Part shown: positions 26,168-34,328 of the stretch, piece by piece | Position numbering within the stretch: the stretch's first letter is position 1 | How the letters are laid out: every line of letters begins with the position of its first letter | Assembly (NCBI RefSeq): GCF_034931045.1 | Contig: NZ_JAYGHH010000004.1 | Location: 138,580-202,579, forward strand | DNA length: 64,000 bases | Reading direction: 5' to 3' | Source of the DNA: Nodularia sp034931045 | GTDB lineage: Bacteria; Cyanobacteriota; Cyanobacteriia; Cyanobacteriales; Nostocaceae | The notes under the pieces: model-generated | The model's database searches: none | The model's input: only the letters and a program-made list of their open reading frames with translations | What the model was told of the DNA's origin: nothing | Made by a program: the position numbers and the translations under genes

Positions 26168-26529
26168 TAACTGGTATTATTAAAAGCGGACATCCCACAG
26201 TTAACGTCATATTTCGTCTGCCAAATAAACCAGATTTTACTATTGAATTTGTAATTGATACAGGGTTTACAGGTGAGCTGAGTTTACCACCAGCAGCAGT
26301 CACTTTAATGGGTTTACCTTTTCTATATGAACTACCTGCAAATCTAGCTAATAATAGTTGGGTAGATATACCAATACATGAGGCTGTTATTATCTGGAAT
26401 AGTGAAGAAAGATTAGTTAATGTTTTAGCTACAGGAAAGCGGCCTTTATTGGGAACTGCTTTACTGGATGGCTATGAACTATCTATACAATTTATAGAAG
26501 GCGGTTTAATAACAATTAAAAAATTATAG
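26164..26529 (+). CDS. Clan AA (retropepsin-like) aspartic protease
   Basis: A single-domain protease-like protein of 121 residues. The catalytic motif FVIDTGFTGELSLP (DTG at about 32-34) is followed by a beta-rich core and the downstream hydrophobic motif LLGTALLDGYELSI. This pattern is known from single-domain retropepsin relatives in bacteria and archaea, which act as homodimers because each chain carries one DTG. The substrate is unknown. It starts with GTG inside the stop of the 90-residue upstream gene. There is no signal peptide, so it should be cytoplasmic. A hairpin terminator follows about 48 bp after the stop, which closes a two-gene unit. Confidence 0.75.
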   Translation: MITGIIKSGHPTVNVIFRLPNKPDFTIEFVIDTGFTGELSLPPAAVTLMGLPFLYELPANLANNSWVDIPIHEAVIIWNSEERLVNVLATGKRPLLGTALLDGYELSIQFIEGGLITIKKL

Positions 26530-26576
26530 TAGAAGATAACAGCCTTAGATTATGGTTTTAAATTCCTAAATTAAAT

Positions 26577-26608
26577 GGTAGAGAATTAATTCTTCCCTAC
26601 CGTTTTTC
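26577..26608 (+). terminator. Terminator after the protease gene
   Basis: GGTAG (26577-26581) pairs with CTACC (26597-26601), with extra GAATT/AATTC pairing inside, followed by TTTTT. It is well placed for the 25895-26529 two-gene unit. Confidence 0.6.
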
Positions 26609-26683
26609 ATGTATGTTTAATGCGTAACTCAACAGAGCAGAGATATTTTTCCTTGCTTTCCTGTGCAGGTAAATTTTGAGTAA

Positions 26684-27436
26684 TTATTTCTGTCCAAGTG
26701 TGAGTTTTAAAGGATACAATGGCTCAGATCCATTTAATTGCCAAATTCTAAATACCAATGCAGCAGCTACAGTTAACCAGATACAGGAAAAAGATAAAAT
26801 CATTCCCGCTAAAGGAACTGTTTGCCAATAAATTGCTGTCACCACCAGAGCAGATAACCAAGGGCCTAAAATCACGACAGGAACAGCAGCGCCTAATCTC
26901 CGTTCTACAGTAAAAATCGTATTCCAAGTATCGCCTAAAGCCAGATGTACCACAAACAGAATTAAAGGTAATACTAAAAACTGGTGATTCATTTCTTGCC
27001 AAACCAATACCGAAGAAATTACCCGCAATACTGCAATTATCATCCAAACGATGGGAAATGCTAAAGGTGGAGGAGACCATCTTGGCCTGATTACCTGGTC
27101 ATAAGTTGTGCGAGAACGGGTATTATCTAAAAGGGAAAAAATTCGGGAACGGATACTTAATACAGCAAAAAATAATGCAGTTAATACAGTGCTGAACCAA
27201 CTGGGAAAGGAAGAATTTTGATCAATCAACATGATTAATTTTTCCATTCCCAGTAACACAAGAATCATCACTCCTATTTGCAGGATAGTTCCTAGTTTAT
27301 AAACTAAAACTGCGTTGATATCTAGTTCTTGTGTGGTAGCTGCTGATGCATTGGGAGGTTGTTCTTTAGCAGGTTTCAACCCCATTACTGTATTGACAAA
27401 CTTTTCCAGAATTCCAGTATTGTTGGATTGATTCAT
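26684..27436 (-). CDS. TspO/MBR-related integral membrane protein with N-terminal extension
   Basis: A 250-residue membrane protein with about seven hydrophobic segments. The second half resembles TspO/peripheral benzodiazepine receptor proteins: RPRWSPPPLAFPIVW (117-131) corresponds to the family's proline-tryptophan entry motif, followed by LGDTWNTIFTVERRLG (168-182), PLAGMIL (208-214) and the closing IWQLN (231-235). TspO proteins bind tetrapyrroles or related ligands in the membrane. Here the first ~100 residues add a polar stretch and two additional helices, and normal TspO proteins are only about 160 residues. The assignment rests on motif resemblance. The gene is isolated, convergent with the protease gene. 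Confidence 0.6.
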   Translation of the reverse strand: MNQSNNTGILEKFVNTVMGLKPAKEQPPNASAATTQELDINAVLVYKLGTILQIGVMILVLLGMEKLIMLIDQNSSFPSWFSTVLTALFFAVLSIRSRIFSLLDNTRSRTTYDQVIRPRWSPPPLAFPIVWMIIAVLRVISSVLVWQEMNHQFLVLPLILFVVHLALGDTWNTIFTVERRLGAAVPVVILGPWLSALVVTAIYWQTVPLAGMILSFSCIWLTVAAALVFRIWQLNGSEPLYPLKLTLGQK

Positions 27437-27483
27437 AATAAATACATAGTGCGTAGTTTATAATGATTAACAATAATTGATTA

Positions 27484-27589
27484 TACAGCAGGTTGCAGGT
27501 AAATGAAGTACAAATTCTTCTGTTGAAACTCTTGTAGGGTGGGCATCTTGCCCGCCCTATTGTACTTCACCCAAATGAAATATGCTGTA
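27484..27589. mobile_element. MITE-like imperfect palindrome flanked by TA, with an inner GC-rich hairpin
   Basis: The ends read TA-CAGCA at the left and TGCTG-TA at the right. Inside them are the inverted arms ATGAAGTACAA/TTGTACTTCA (about 27504-27514 and 27559-27568) and a central hairpin GGGTGGGC/GCCCGCCC (27537-27557). The layout mirrors the element at 5897-5999, with the same TA flank and CAGC termini. No coding capacity. Confidence 0.5.
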
Positions 27590-27660
27590 ATAAGGTTTGT
27601 ACAAATTGTCAGCCTTGACTGAACTGAATAGTTATTGAATAGAAATAAAAAAAACTAATT

Positions 27661-28371
27661 TTATTTAAAAAACTTCTTTTTAATAAATAAATTAATACTC
27701 AGAATGAAAGTTAATAACCAAAAGACTGTCAAGAACCAGTTTATTTGCATTCCTTGAATAAGCCTTCCGAAACCAGACAGAATAAATCCGCAGGCAATAG
27801 AGGCCATGACAAGGGCTATAAATCCACTATATCCACCCCAAAAATCCATTTGCCTATTAAGTTTTTCAATTTGCTGCTTCAATTCTTCTTCCTGTTGCCG
27901 TTTTAATTCTTCGGCATATTTCAATTGTTCTTGATGCCGGAGTATTTTTTGTTCTTCTTCTGCTTGAATACGTGCTGTGACTCCTTCTGGGTCTAAACAA
28001 TATTCTTGTGCTAAAAGCTTCAATCTATCTCCTTCTAAAATTAGTTGGTCAATTTGCATTTGTAACTCAATATATGGTTGACGTACTTGCTTTTTATTTT
28101 TATCAATCTTCTTACGCTGTATGGCTCTCGCTTGTCCAGCTAGCTTGCGATTCCCTGAAATATCAGAGAGTACAGAAAGCAGGGTATCTGCATTCGCTTG
28201 CGCTGCTTCCTGGTTGATATTGCGTATAGATAGAGATAATTCTTTTTTTAGAATTTTAAGTTTTTTCTGAGCAAAACTAATTTGCTTAATCTGTCGCTTA
28301 ACTGATTCAGGGCTGTCAATTACTATTGTTATTTGGGAAGCAAGTTCTCTAAGTTCTACTCCATTGATCAT
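27661..28371 (-). CDS. Coiled-coil protein with two C-terminal membrane helices, function unknown
   Basis: A 236-residue protein without recognised domain. Residues about 1-120 are charged and predicted helical (VKRQIKQISFAQKKLKILKK), and residues about 135-175 form a strong Glu/Lys/Gln coiled coil (LKRQQEEELKQQIEKLNRQ). Two hydrophobic helices follow at about 180-202 (GFIALVMASIACGFILSGF) and 212-230, and the protein ends in a basic tail KKKFFK. The topology suggests an inner-membrane anchor with a long cytoplasmic helical domain. It starts with ATG preceded by an A-rich leader. The neighbours give no functional clue. Confidence 0.65.
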   Translation of the reverse strand: MINGVELRELASQITIVIDSPESVKRQIKQISFAQKKLKILKKELSLSIRNINQEAAQANADTLLSVLSDISGNRKLAGQARAIQRKKIDKNKKQVRQPYIELQMQIDQLILEGDRLKLLAQEYCLDPEGVTARIQAEEEQKILRHQEQLKYAEELKRQQEEELKQQIEKLNRQMDFWGGYSGFIALVMASIACGFILSGFGRLIQGMQINWFLTVFWLLTFILSINLFIKKKFFK

Positions 28372-28568
28372 GATAGTTATTTAAAGTATAAATAAATATG
28401 AGTAGGTTTGAGGTAATGTTTTAGATTTACTACAAGTCAAATTATACCAAAAAAATACCTTGAATCCGTAGAAGCTGAAAATTCCAGACGATCGCTTGAT
28501 ATGGAAATAGTGCGATCACATATCGCATAGCTTACTTTAAAATAGAATTTGTATTCCCCAAAAGGCTT

Positions 28569-28853
28569 ATGACCCTAACCCTTAACCTACCACCAGAATT
28601 AGAGCAATATCTTTTGCAAGAAGCTAACAAACAAGGGCTTTCGGTTGAGGCGGTGACATTGCAAGTTTTGACAGACTCTATTCTGTTAAAACAAAAGCGA
28701 GCTGAATCGGTTAATCTGCTTCAGTCTTGGCTTGATGATGAGAATGTTGAAGAACAGCAAGAAACAGGTCAGTACCTCATTAATGCGTTAGACGAGGATC
28801 GGCTGTCTGAACGTAAGTTATTTCCACTTGAAATGAAGGGGATTACTTGGTGA
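28569..28853 (+). CDS. VapB-like antitoxin candidate
   Basis: A 94-residue acidic protein beginning MTLTLNLPPELEQYLLQEAN, a ribbon-helix-helix-like start with a beta strand and a helix, then a helical region EAVTLQVLTDSILLKQKR. The acidic C-terminal half would suit toxin binding. It overlaps the following PIN-domain gene by four bases (GTGA). Small DNA-binding protein plus PIN nuclease in this order is the standard VapBC layout. The role is inferred from context rather than a diagnostic motif. Confidence 0.7.
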   Translation: MTLTLNLPPELEQYLLQEANKQGLSVEAVTLQVLTDSILLKQKRAESVNLLQSWLDDENVEEQQETGQYLINALDEDRLSERKLFPLEMKGITW

Positions 28854-29302
28854 GCCGAGCCATAGTATTAGACACAGGACCCCTCGGACTGATCACCAAT
28901 CCCAAACTGTCTTCTCAGAGTGTTGCTTGTACTCAGTGGCTCCAACTTCACCTCAGTTCAGGAAGTCGCATTATCATTCCAGAAATTGCAGACTACGAAG
29001 TTCGCCGTGAGTTGTTGCGAGCAAACAAAACAAAAGGCATTGCTCGTTTAGATGATTTAGCCAAATTGATTGAATATTTGCCAATTACAACCCTTGCAAT
29101 GCGTCAATCTGCACTACTTTGGGCAAAAGCTCGTCAGCAAGGGCAACCAACAGCAGGTGATAAAACGATTGACGGTGATATGATTCTGGTGGCTCAAGCC
29201 ATGACTCTAGAAGTTTCAGATGTAGTAATTGCGACAACTAATGTCGGGCATCTATCGAGGTTTATCGCAGCTGAACTTTGGCAGAACATCCCCCCAAGTT
29301 AA
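28850..29302 (+). CDS. PIN-domain protein, VapC-like toxin candidate
   Basis: A 150-residue PIN-fold protein. VLDTGPLGLI carries the first acidic residue, IIIPEIADYEVRREL the second conserved acidic helix, and the later IDGDMILVAQAM plus VVIATTNVGHLSRF give the remaining metal-binding positions and C-terminal strand. PIN domains are Mg-dependent RNases, and in VapBC pairs they cleave tRNA or rRNA when the antitoxin is lost. The GTG start at 28850 sits within the antitoxin stop; an in-frame TTG three bases earlier is less likely. Confidence 0.75.
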   Translation: MSRAIVLDTGPLGLITNPKLSSQSVACTQWLQLHLSSGSRIIIPEIADYEVRRELLRANKTKGIARLDDLAKLIEYLPITTLAMRQSALLWAKARQQGQPTAGDKTIDGDMILVAQAMTLEVSDVVIATTNVGHLSRFIAAELWQNIPPS

Positions 29303-29510
29303 CCTTCAACCAGTCGCTCTAAACCTCCAATGTGTCTCCAAAGCATGGCGGTTGGTTGCATTTGTGGAGATTGTGCGATGGCGTAACCGCCCAGCATAGC
29401 TGATCGCCTAACCGCCCCATATACACACTTCTTTGTAATTGTCAAGTTAATTTTTGTGAAGGCGATCGCATCTCAATTCCCTATTCATCAATTTTTACTT
29501 AGAATGTACC

Positions 29511-29539
29511 TTGCATAATAAAGTCATAACGAGTATGAT
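29511..29539 (+). promoter_or_regulatory. Candidate promoter of sulfiredoxin-dps
   Basis: TTGCAT (29511-29516) and TATGAT (29534-29539) are separated by 17 bp, 45 bp upstream of the sulfiredoxin ATG. Each hexamer differs from the sigma-70 consensus at one or two positions. Confidence 0.45.
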
Positions 29540-29583
29540 TTAGAAAAGGATACAGAACAAACGAGTTAAGTAAACTTTTGATC

Positions 29584-29844
29584 ATGAGAGTTCAAGAAAT
29601 TCCCTTAAATCAAATTAAGCGGCCTTTACCCCGTGCAAACGACCCCAATAAAGTACAAGCCTTAATGGAATCAATTGCAGCTATTGGCCAGCAAGAACCC
29701 ATTGATGTTCTAGAAGTAGAAGGAGAGTATTATGGCTTTTCTGGTTGTCACCGTTATGAAGCTTGTCAGCGCTTAGGCAAAGAAACAATTGTCGCCAGAG
29801 TCCGTAAAGCGCCACTTAGCGTCCTCAAGATGCACTTGGCATGA
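29584..29844 (+). CDS. srx: Sulfiredoxin
   Basis: An ATP-dependent reductase that repairs the over-oxidised (sulfinic) cysteine of 2-Cys peroxiredoxins. The 86-residue protein begins MRVQEIPLNQIKRPLPRAND and contains the signature FSGCHRYEAC, whose Cys-His-Arg triad holds the catalytic cysteine and phosphate-binding residues, and ends with VRKAPLSVLKMHL. Length and ParB-like fold pattern fit cyanobacterial sulfiredoxins. The ATG at 29584 is preferred over an upstream in-frame TTG at 29578. A promoter-like pair lies 45 bp upstream and a Dps gene follows after 56 bp on the same strand, so a peroxide-stress unit is likely. Confidence 0.9.
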   Translation: MRVQEIPLNQIKRPLPRANDPNKVQALMESIAAIGQQEPIDVLEVEGEYYGFSGCHRYEACQRLGKETIVARVRKAPLSVLKMHLA

Positions 29845-29900
29845 GTTAATAGATGTTAGACGTTAGATTTCTCAAACACATAACCAATTAGGGGAAAAAT

Positions 29901-30392
29901 ATGTCATCTCAAGCAACAGCCAAAAGTGTAAATATCGGTATTGACGATGCAAGTAGGGCTAAAATTGCCGAGGGGCTGTCTCGCCTATTGGCTGACACCT
30001 ATACCCTGTATTTAAAAACACATAACTTTCATTGGAATGTTACAGGGCCAATGTTTCAAACCTTGCATATAATGTTTGAGACTCAGTATACAGAACTAGC
30101 CTTAGCTGTTGATTTGATTGCCGAAAGAATTAGAGCATTGGGACACACTGCGCCAGGAACCTACAGCGAATATGTCAAACTGAGTTCAATTCCAGAAACT
30201 CCAGGAGTTCCCAAAGCTAAAGAAATGATTAGCTTGCTGGTGGAAGGACAAGAAGCCGTAGTCAGAACTGCACGGTCTATTTTTCCTCTATTGGAAGAAG
30301 TTAACGACGAACCCACCGCCGATTTATTAACTCAACGGATGCAAGTTCACGAAAAAACCGCTTGGATGTTGAGAAGTTTACTGGAAGAATAG
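29901..30392 (+). CDS. dps: Dps family ferritin-like protein
   Basis: A DNA-protection protein from starved cells: dodecameric mini-ferritin that oxidises Fe(II) with hydrogen peroxide and stores the iron. The 163-residue protein carries the Dps ferroxidase ligands, His in KTHNFHWNVTGP and the downstream acidic pair in TELALAVDLIAERIRALG, plus the four-helix pattern. The short N-terminal tail MSSQATAKSVNIGIDDASRA has little positive charge, so direct DNA binding is not certain. It lies immediately after sulfiredoxin with a purine-rich leader (AGGGGAAAAAT), consistent with joint induction by peroxide. Confidence 0.92.
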   Translation: MSSQATAKSVNIGIDDASRAKIAEGLSRLLADTYTLYLKTHNFHWNVTGPMFQTLHIMFETQYTELALAVDLIAERIRALGHTAPGTYSEYVKLSSIPETPGVPKAKEMISLLVEGQEAVVRTARSIFPLLEEVNDEPTADLLTQRMQVHEKTAWMLRSLLEE

Positions 30393-30412
30393 AGACTGGG
30401 TATTGTGTGGTA

Positions 30413-30470
30413 AGGGCGGGTTTATTAGTATCCTGGTTGTGTCGATGATATCTATTAACCCGCCCCTACA
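30413..30470. repeat. Inverted repeat GGGCGGGTTTA...TTAACCCGCCC after dps
   Basis: Arms of about 11 bp separated by about 35 bp, ending in CCTACAGG. A similar element lies at 47393-47455 downstream of nifV. It could form a hairpin in the dps transcript and act as a terminator or stabiliser. Confidence 0.6.
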
Positions 30471-30505
30471 GGTATTGGGGGAAGTATGTAAATTTCTCAT
30501 GACTA

Positions 30506-31150
30506 ATGACTAATGACACCCAAAAGTTGCAACATTTGATGCAGCGTGTAAATATTTCTAGTTTTAAAGCGTTGAGTCGTGATGCTGCTGTCTCAGAACG
30601 TCAAATTTTGCGCCTGCGACAAGGCAAACTAGAACAAATGCGGGTAGATGTGCTGCTAAAGTTATCGCAAGTGTTCAAGATTTCGTTGAGTGAATTACTC
30701 GAAACTTTTTCAGCACTCCCCATTTCCCCTTCTTCTGATTTTTCACTAACCAGCGAAAAAGAGATTGCAGAATTAAAAACAGAATACCAGCGATCGCTCC
30801 GGCAATTAGAACAACAACGAGAAATCTTAAAACAAGAATTCCAGCAGTCGAGTTTACAATTGCTGGAATCTTTATTATTACAATGGCCGACAGCAGCCCA
30901 GAAAGCTACGGAAAATCCCCAGTTAGCTGCAATTAAAATTGTGCCTTTGGTGCAAAAACCCTTAGAAAGATTATTACAGGATTGGGGAATAGAAGCGATC
31001 GCACCAGTGGGAGCAGAAATACCATATAATCCCCAAATGCACCAATTAATAGAAGGAACAGCCCAACCAGGTGAAACAGTGAAAGTACGTTACACAGGCT
31101 ATCTACAAGGCGACAAGCTACTGTATCGAGCCAAAGTCAGTCCAGTGTAA
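30506..31150 (+). CDS. grpE-like: HTH (Cro/CI-type) and GrpE-like fusion protein
   Basis: A 214-residue protein joining two modules. Residues about 1-65 resemble a Cro/CI helix-turn-helix (SSFKALSRDAAVSERQILRLR and VDVLLKLSQVFKISLSELLE). Residues about 85-125 form a coiled coil (LKTEYQRSLRQLEQQREILK). Residues about 145-214 match the GrpE beta-domain pattern: WGIEAIAPVGAEIPYNPQMH, then TVKVRYTGYLQGDKLLYRAK. GrpE is the nucleotide-exchange factor of DnaK and normally has no HTH. No dnaK or dnaJ is adjacent, so this is not the housekeeping grpE locus. It may tie DnaK availability to transcription; that role is inference. Confidence 0.75.
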   Translation: MTNDTQKLQHLMQRVNISSFKALSRDAAVSERQILRLRQGKLEQMRVDVLLKLSQVFKISLSELLETFSALPISPSSDFSLTSEKEIAELKTEYQRSLRQLEQQREILKQEFQQSSLQLLESLLLQWPTAAQKATENPQLAAIKIVPLVQKPLERLLQDWGIEAIAPVGAEIPYNPQMHQLIEGTAQPGETVKVRYTGYLQGDKLLYRAKVSPV

Positions 31151-31250
31151 GAAGCAGGGAGCAGCGAGCAAGAAATTACTTTAAACTTCCGGTTACTTAA
31201 TAACCTTTCCTCTTCTCCCCTGCACCCTGCCCCCTGCCCCCTTTCCTCTT

Positions 31251-32987
31251 TTACGCTGGATAAATCCGCAAACGCCGATTTGGTTCTTCACCAAAACTAT
31301 CAGATTTGAGTCGATAGTGTTCTACCAACTCATGCTGCATTTTACGTACTGGCGAAGAACGGGGCAGTAACTCCACTGGTTGTCCTTTGGGAATGACAAT
31401 CTGCTCTACAGCAAGTCTAGCTTCTTCTAAAGCATCCATCTCGTCATCAGTGCCACTGTGTAAAAACAATTGCAATTCTCGGTCATCTGTCATATCCGGG
31501 TCTTCAATGTTCAGCAACCGCCGCAAACCACGGGTGATCTGCGGAATTGTACTAGACTTAATGATATGAATTGGCACATGACGGGCTTTAGCCATTTGCC
31601 GTAATTTCGCTTGGTTTTTGACGTGCGATCGCAGTGCTAAAATTGCATCAGCAGTATCAATGTCTTTTGTCAAGACCACTGGCAAAGTTAATACACCAAT
31701 CACCTGTTCTAACTGGTGGCGACTGACACCATAGGGATAAATGTGTAATGGCAAATCTTCACCATTTGGCCCTGAGTGTCTACTGGTCTTAAAATCAACA
31801 CTCTCAGAGTAGTTAAAAGACTCATCCAGTAAGCGGTCAAACTCAGTACGTCCAGTTATTCGCTCCCGTTCTAAAGACAAAGGTGGCAATGCTACCATTT
31901 GTCCTGATGAACGCCAGCCATTAGTCGGTCGGGCTGGAGGAAAGGATTCTTCTCTTGGGGAAACTTGCCCACCTCGACCGTTAACTACTGATAACTGCCG
32001 TGTTACAGCCACCTTGCCTTGCTCATCCACAGTTCTAGTTTGTGGGCTAGGCTGACGACCTCTGAGCAAAGTATCTACAGTATCCGCAACACTTTCATGA
32101 ATTACCCAGCGTTGTCGTTCTAACATTTCCACAGCAATCTCGAAAGTGGGAGGAGCTTTGCGTTCCAAAACCGTCTTTTGACTACCCCGCCTTCTGGCTT
32201 CGTCATCCCCTAAAGTCACAGCCTGAATACCGCCAACCAAATCAGAAAGGGTGGGGTTTTTGATCAGGTTTTCAATTTGGTTTCCGTGGGCAGTACCAAC
32301 TAACTGTACACCCCGTTCCGCAATAGTACGAGCTGCTAAAGCTTCTAGTTCTGTACCAATTTCATCAATGACAATGACTTCTGGCATATGGTTTTCCACG
32401 GCCTCAATCATTACCTGATGCTGAAGTTCTGGTTGTGCAACTTGCATCCGCCGCGCACGACCGATAGCCGGGTGAGGTACATCACCATCACCAGCAATTT
32501 CGTTTGAGGTGTCAATAATTACTACTCGCTTATGGAAATCATCTGCTAAAACACGGGCAATTTCTCGTAAAGCTGTAGTTTTACCCACACCTGGCCGCCC
32601 CAGCATGAGAATTGATTTACCAGTTTCTACTAAATCACGAATCATGCCAATAGTGCCGAATACTGCCCGGCCTACGCGACAGGTCAAGCCAATAATCCTA
32701 CCACTACGGTTACGAATAGCACTGATACGATGCAAAGTTAGCTCAATTCCGGCTCGATTATCTCCGCTAAAGGTTCCGACTCGCTGAATGCAATCATCGA
32801 TTTGGGCTTGAGTGACGGGTGTTTCGCTCAGATACTCAGCTTGATTAGGAAAGCGAGCCTCTGGGCAACGACCCAGATCCAAGACCACTTCAACTAAACT
32901 ATCTCTTTGGGGATGACTCTCTAGGACTTGCCGCAGGTCTTGGGGTAAAATGTCTAATAACTTTTGAAGGTCTTCTTTAATCGTCAT
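31251..32987 (-). CDS. ycf45: Ycf45-type AAA ATPase with C-terminal R3H domain
   Basis: A SpoIIIAA/PilT-like P-loop ATPase family conserved in cyanobacteria and red-lineage plastids. The ATG at 32987 begins MTIKEDLQKLLDILPQDLRQ; the longer frame from 33074 overlaps the ldpA coding sequence in a different frame and is less likely. The 578-residue protein has Walker A GRPGVGKTTALREI, Walker B VIVIDEIG, and a C-terminal R3H motif (PVRKMQHELVEHYRL followed by NRRLRIYPA) that could bind single-stranded nucleic acid. A proline/serine-rich linker joins the parts. The function of the family is not established. It lies 40 bp downstream of ldpA on the same strand. Confidence 0.88.
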   Translation of the reverse strand: MTIKEDLQKLLDILPQDLRQVLESHPQRDSLVEVVLDLGRCPEARFPNQAEYLSETPVTQAQIDDCIQRVGTFSGDNRAGIELTLHRISAIRNRSGRIIGLTCRVGRAVFGTIGMIRDLVETGKSILMLGRPGVGKTTALREIARVLADDFHKRVVIIDTSNEIAGDGDVPHPAIGRARRMQVAQPELQHQVMIEAVENHMPEVIVIDEIGTELEALAARTIAERGVQLVGTAHGNQIENLIKNPTLSDLVGGIQAVTLGDDEARRRGSQKTVLERKAPPTFEIAVEMLERQRWVIHESVADTVDTLLRGRQPSPQTRTVDEQGKVAVTRQLSVVNGRGGQVSPREESFPPARPTNGWRSSGQMVALPPLSLERERITGRTEFDRLLDESFNYSESVDFKTSRHSGPNGEDLPLHIYPYGVSRHQLEQVIGVLTLPVVLTKDIDTADAILALRSHVKNQAKLRQMAKARHVPIHIIKSSTIPQITRGLRRLLNIEDPDMTDDRELQLFLHSGTDDEMDALEEARLAVEQIVIPKGQPVELLPRSSPVRKMQHELVEHYRLKSDSFGEEPNRRLRIYPA

Positions 32988-33027
32988 GCTTTCTATGGTG
33001 ACGTTTTTAGAGATCAGGAACAAGCGA

Positions 33028-34158
33028 TTAGCGCTCCTGCTGTGACTTGATCTGGGAAACCAGGGAATGGGCAAGCTTGACTGCTGGCCAGAGTAATTCG
33101 GGTTTTGCTTCCAGGCGAACTTTCGCCTTTACACTGGTTTGACTCACCTCCTGATTCTCTAACTGATCGAGAATTGGTGACAGCAGCACACGGGCGTAGC
33201 TACCGTAAGCAATTCCGGCAACATGAGGCTGAGGTTGGTACTCTACACTTTTCAACAGTCCCATGGCCTTTAACTTAACAATGGTGTAGCGATTAGTGCC
33301 ACCTGCTAACTGCACATATCCCGGTAACTTAGCTGTCAAAACTTTCTGCCCTAGTTTCACCGTTGCTAACGTAGTGCCATCTCCAATATCACCACTCATA
33401 GGACGGCCGTCTGTCTGCCAAATTAAGGCGCTACGCAATGGGGTAATTAGTTCAGTAATTGCTTGTAGGTAGTCAATCATGCCATCGCCATCAGGACAGC
33501 TAATGGCCAACACCTTGAGTTGGTCAGCCCACGGTGAAATTGTTTGCCATAATTGCTGAAATTTTGCCAAATGTCCGACTTTTGTGTGAATTTCTATAGC
33601 ATCTACAACCTTTGACATTACCAATGGTGCGATCGCTCCAGCACTGGACATATATGATTTTGTATAAATTTTACCATATGGGCAAACTGGTATGCAACGT
33701 CCACAGCCATAGCATTTTTGAGCTTCGACTCCTGAAAAGTTCACACTGAGCGCAGCCGAAGTGTCATCCCTCTGCTTAAAAACGATCGCTTGAGCTGGGC
33801 AAATTGTTTCACATGGTCTAGGACAATCTGTGGGGCATTCAGTAGAGTTAAACTCAGCTTTGCGAAAATGGGGGTCTTCTCCATCGTTCAGGCTGACCAT
33901 TAAAAAAGGTAAATTACCTCTATAGCCGTAACCTCGCTGCTTTGCATCCTTGATTAAATGCCTAGCTACTTGTAAACCTTCCTGCGCTGCTGCTATAACT
34001 GCTGGGTCAGCTGCCACATCTATACAGTCAGCACCTGCCAATGTATAGGCTAGTGTTAAACTTCTGACTGCCGGTAGATGTTGGAAGCTGGCTCCGCAAA
34101 TCAGCTTGAACCAGTGTCCTTCTTTCAATGATTGTAGAGGGGCGAACAAATCAGTCAC
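33028..34158 (-). CDS. ldpA: LdpA, iron-sulfur protein modulating circadian period
   Basis: A 376-residue protein with a ferredoxin-like centre: CPTDCPRPCETICP and CYGCGRCIPVCPYGK provide cysteines for two iron-sulfur clusters. Its family was described in Synechococcus as light-dependent period A, which senses redox and adjusts KaiC/CikA levels. The flanks match the family, including the opening LKEGHWFKLICGASFQHLP and the mid-protein TYTLAGADCIDVAAD-type barrel segment. The C-terminal extension carries the family LdpA_C region. It is upstream of the Ycf45-type ATPase and probably co-transcribed with it. Confidence 0.9.
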   Translation of the reverse strand: MTDLFAPLQSLKEGHWFKLICGASFQHLPAVRSLTLAYTLAGADCIDVAADPAVIAAAQEGLQVARHLIKDAKQRGYGYRGNLPFLMVSLNDGEDPHFRKAEFNSTECPTDCPRPCETICPAQAIVFKQRDDTSAALSVNFSGVEAQKCYGCGRCIPVCPYGKIYTKSYMSSAGAIAPLVMSKVVDAIEIHTKVGHLAKFQQLWQTISPWADQLKVLAISCPDGDGMIDYLQAITELITPLRSALIWQTDGRPMSGDIGDGTTLATVKLGQKVLTAKLPGYVQLAGGTNRYTIVKLKAMGLLKSVEYQPQPHVAGIAYGSYARVLLSPILDQLENQEVSQTSVKAKVRLEAKPELLWPAVKLAHSLVSQIKSQQER

Positions 34159-34328
34159 ATTTCTATTATGCGTTTACGGGACTAAAAATAGTAGTCTCTA
34201 ATATAGAAAAAGTCTTGATTTTCTCATCCTGAGTTCTTACTGGTTAGAGTCTCACTCTGGAAATCGCCTCTCAACCCCCTATAATAAGAGATTTTGTGGT
34301 TGGTTTACTAGTAACACTGTATTTTTAC

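Noticed and set aside
30413..30470. Hairpin after dps as a classical terminator
   Set aside because: The arms pair, but no T-run follows; it is listed as a repeat instead.
32988..33074. Longer N-terminus for the Ycf45-type ATPase
   Set aside because: The extra 29 codons overlap ldpA and do not resemble the family; the ATG at 32987 is at the conserved start.
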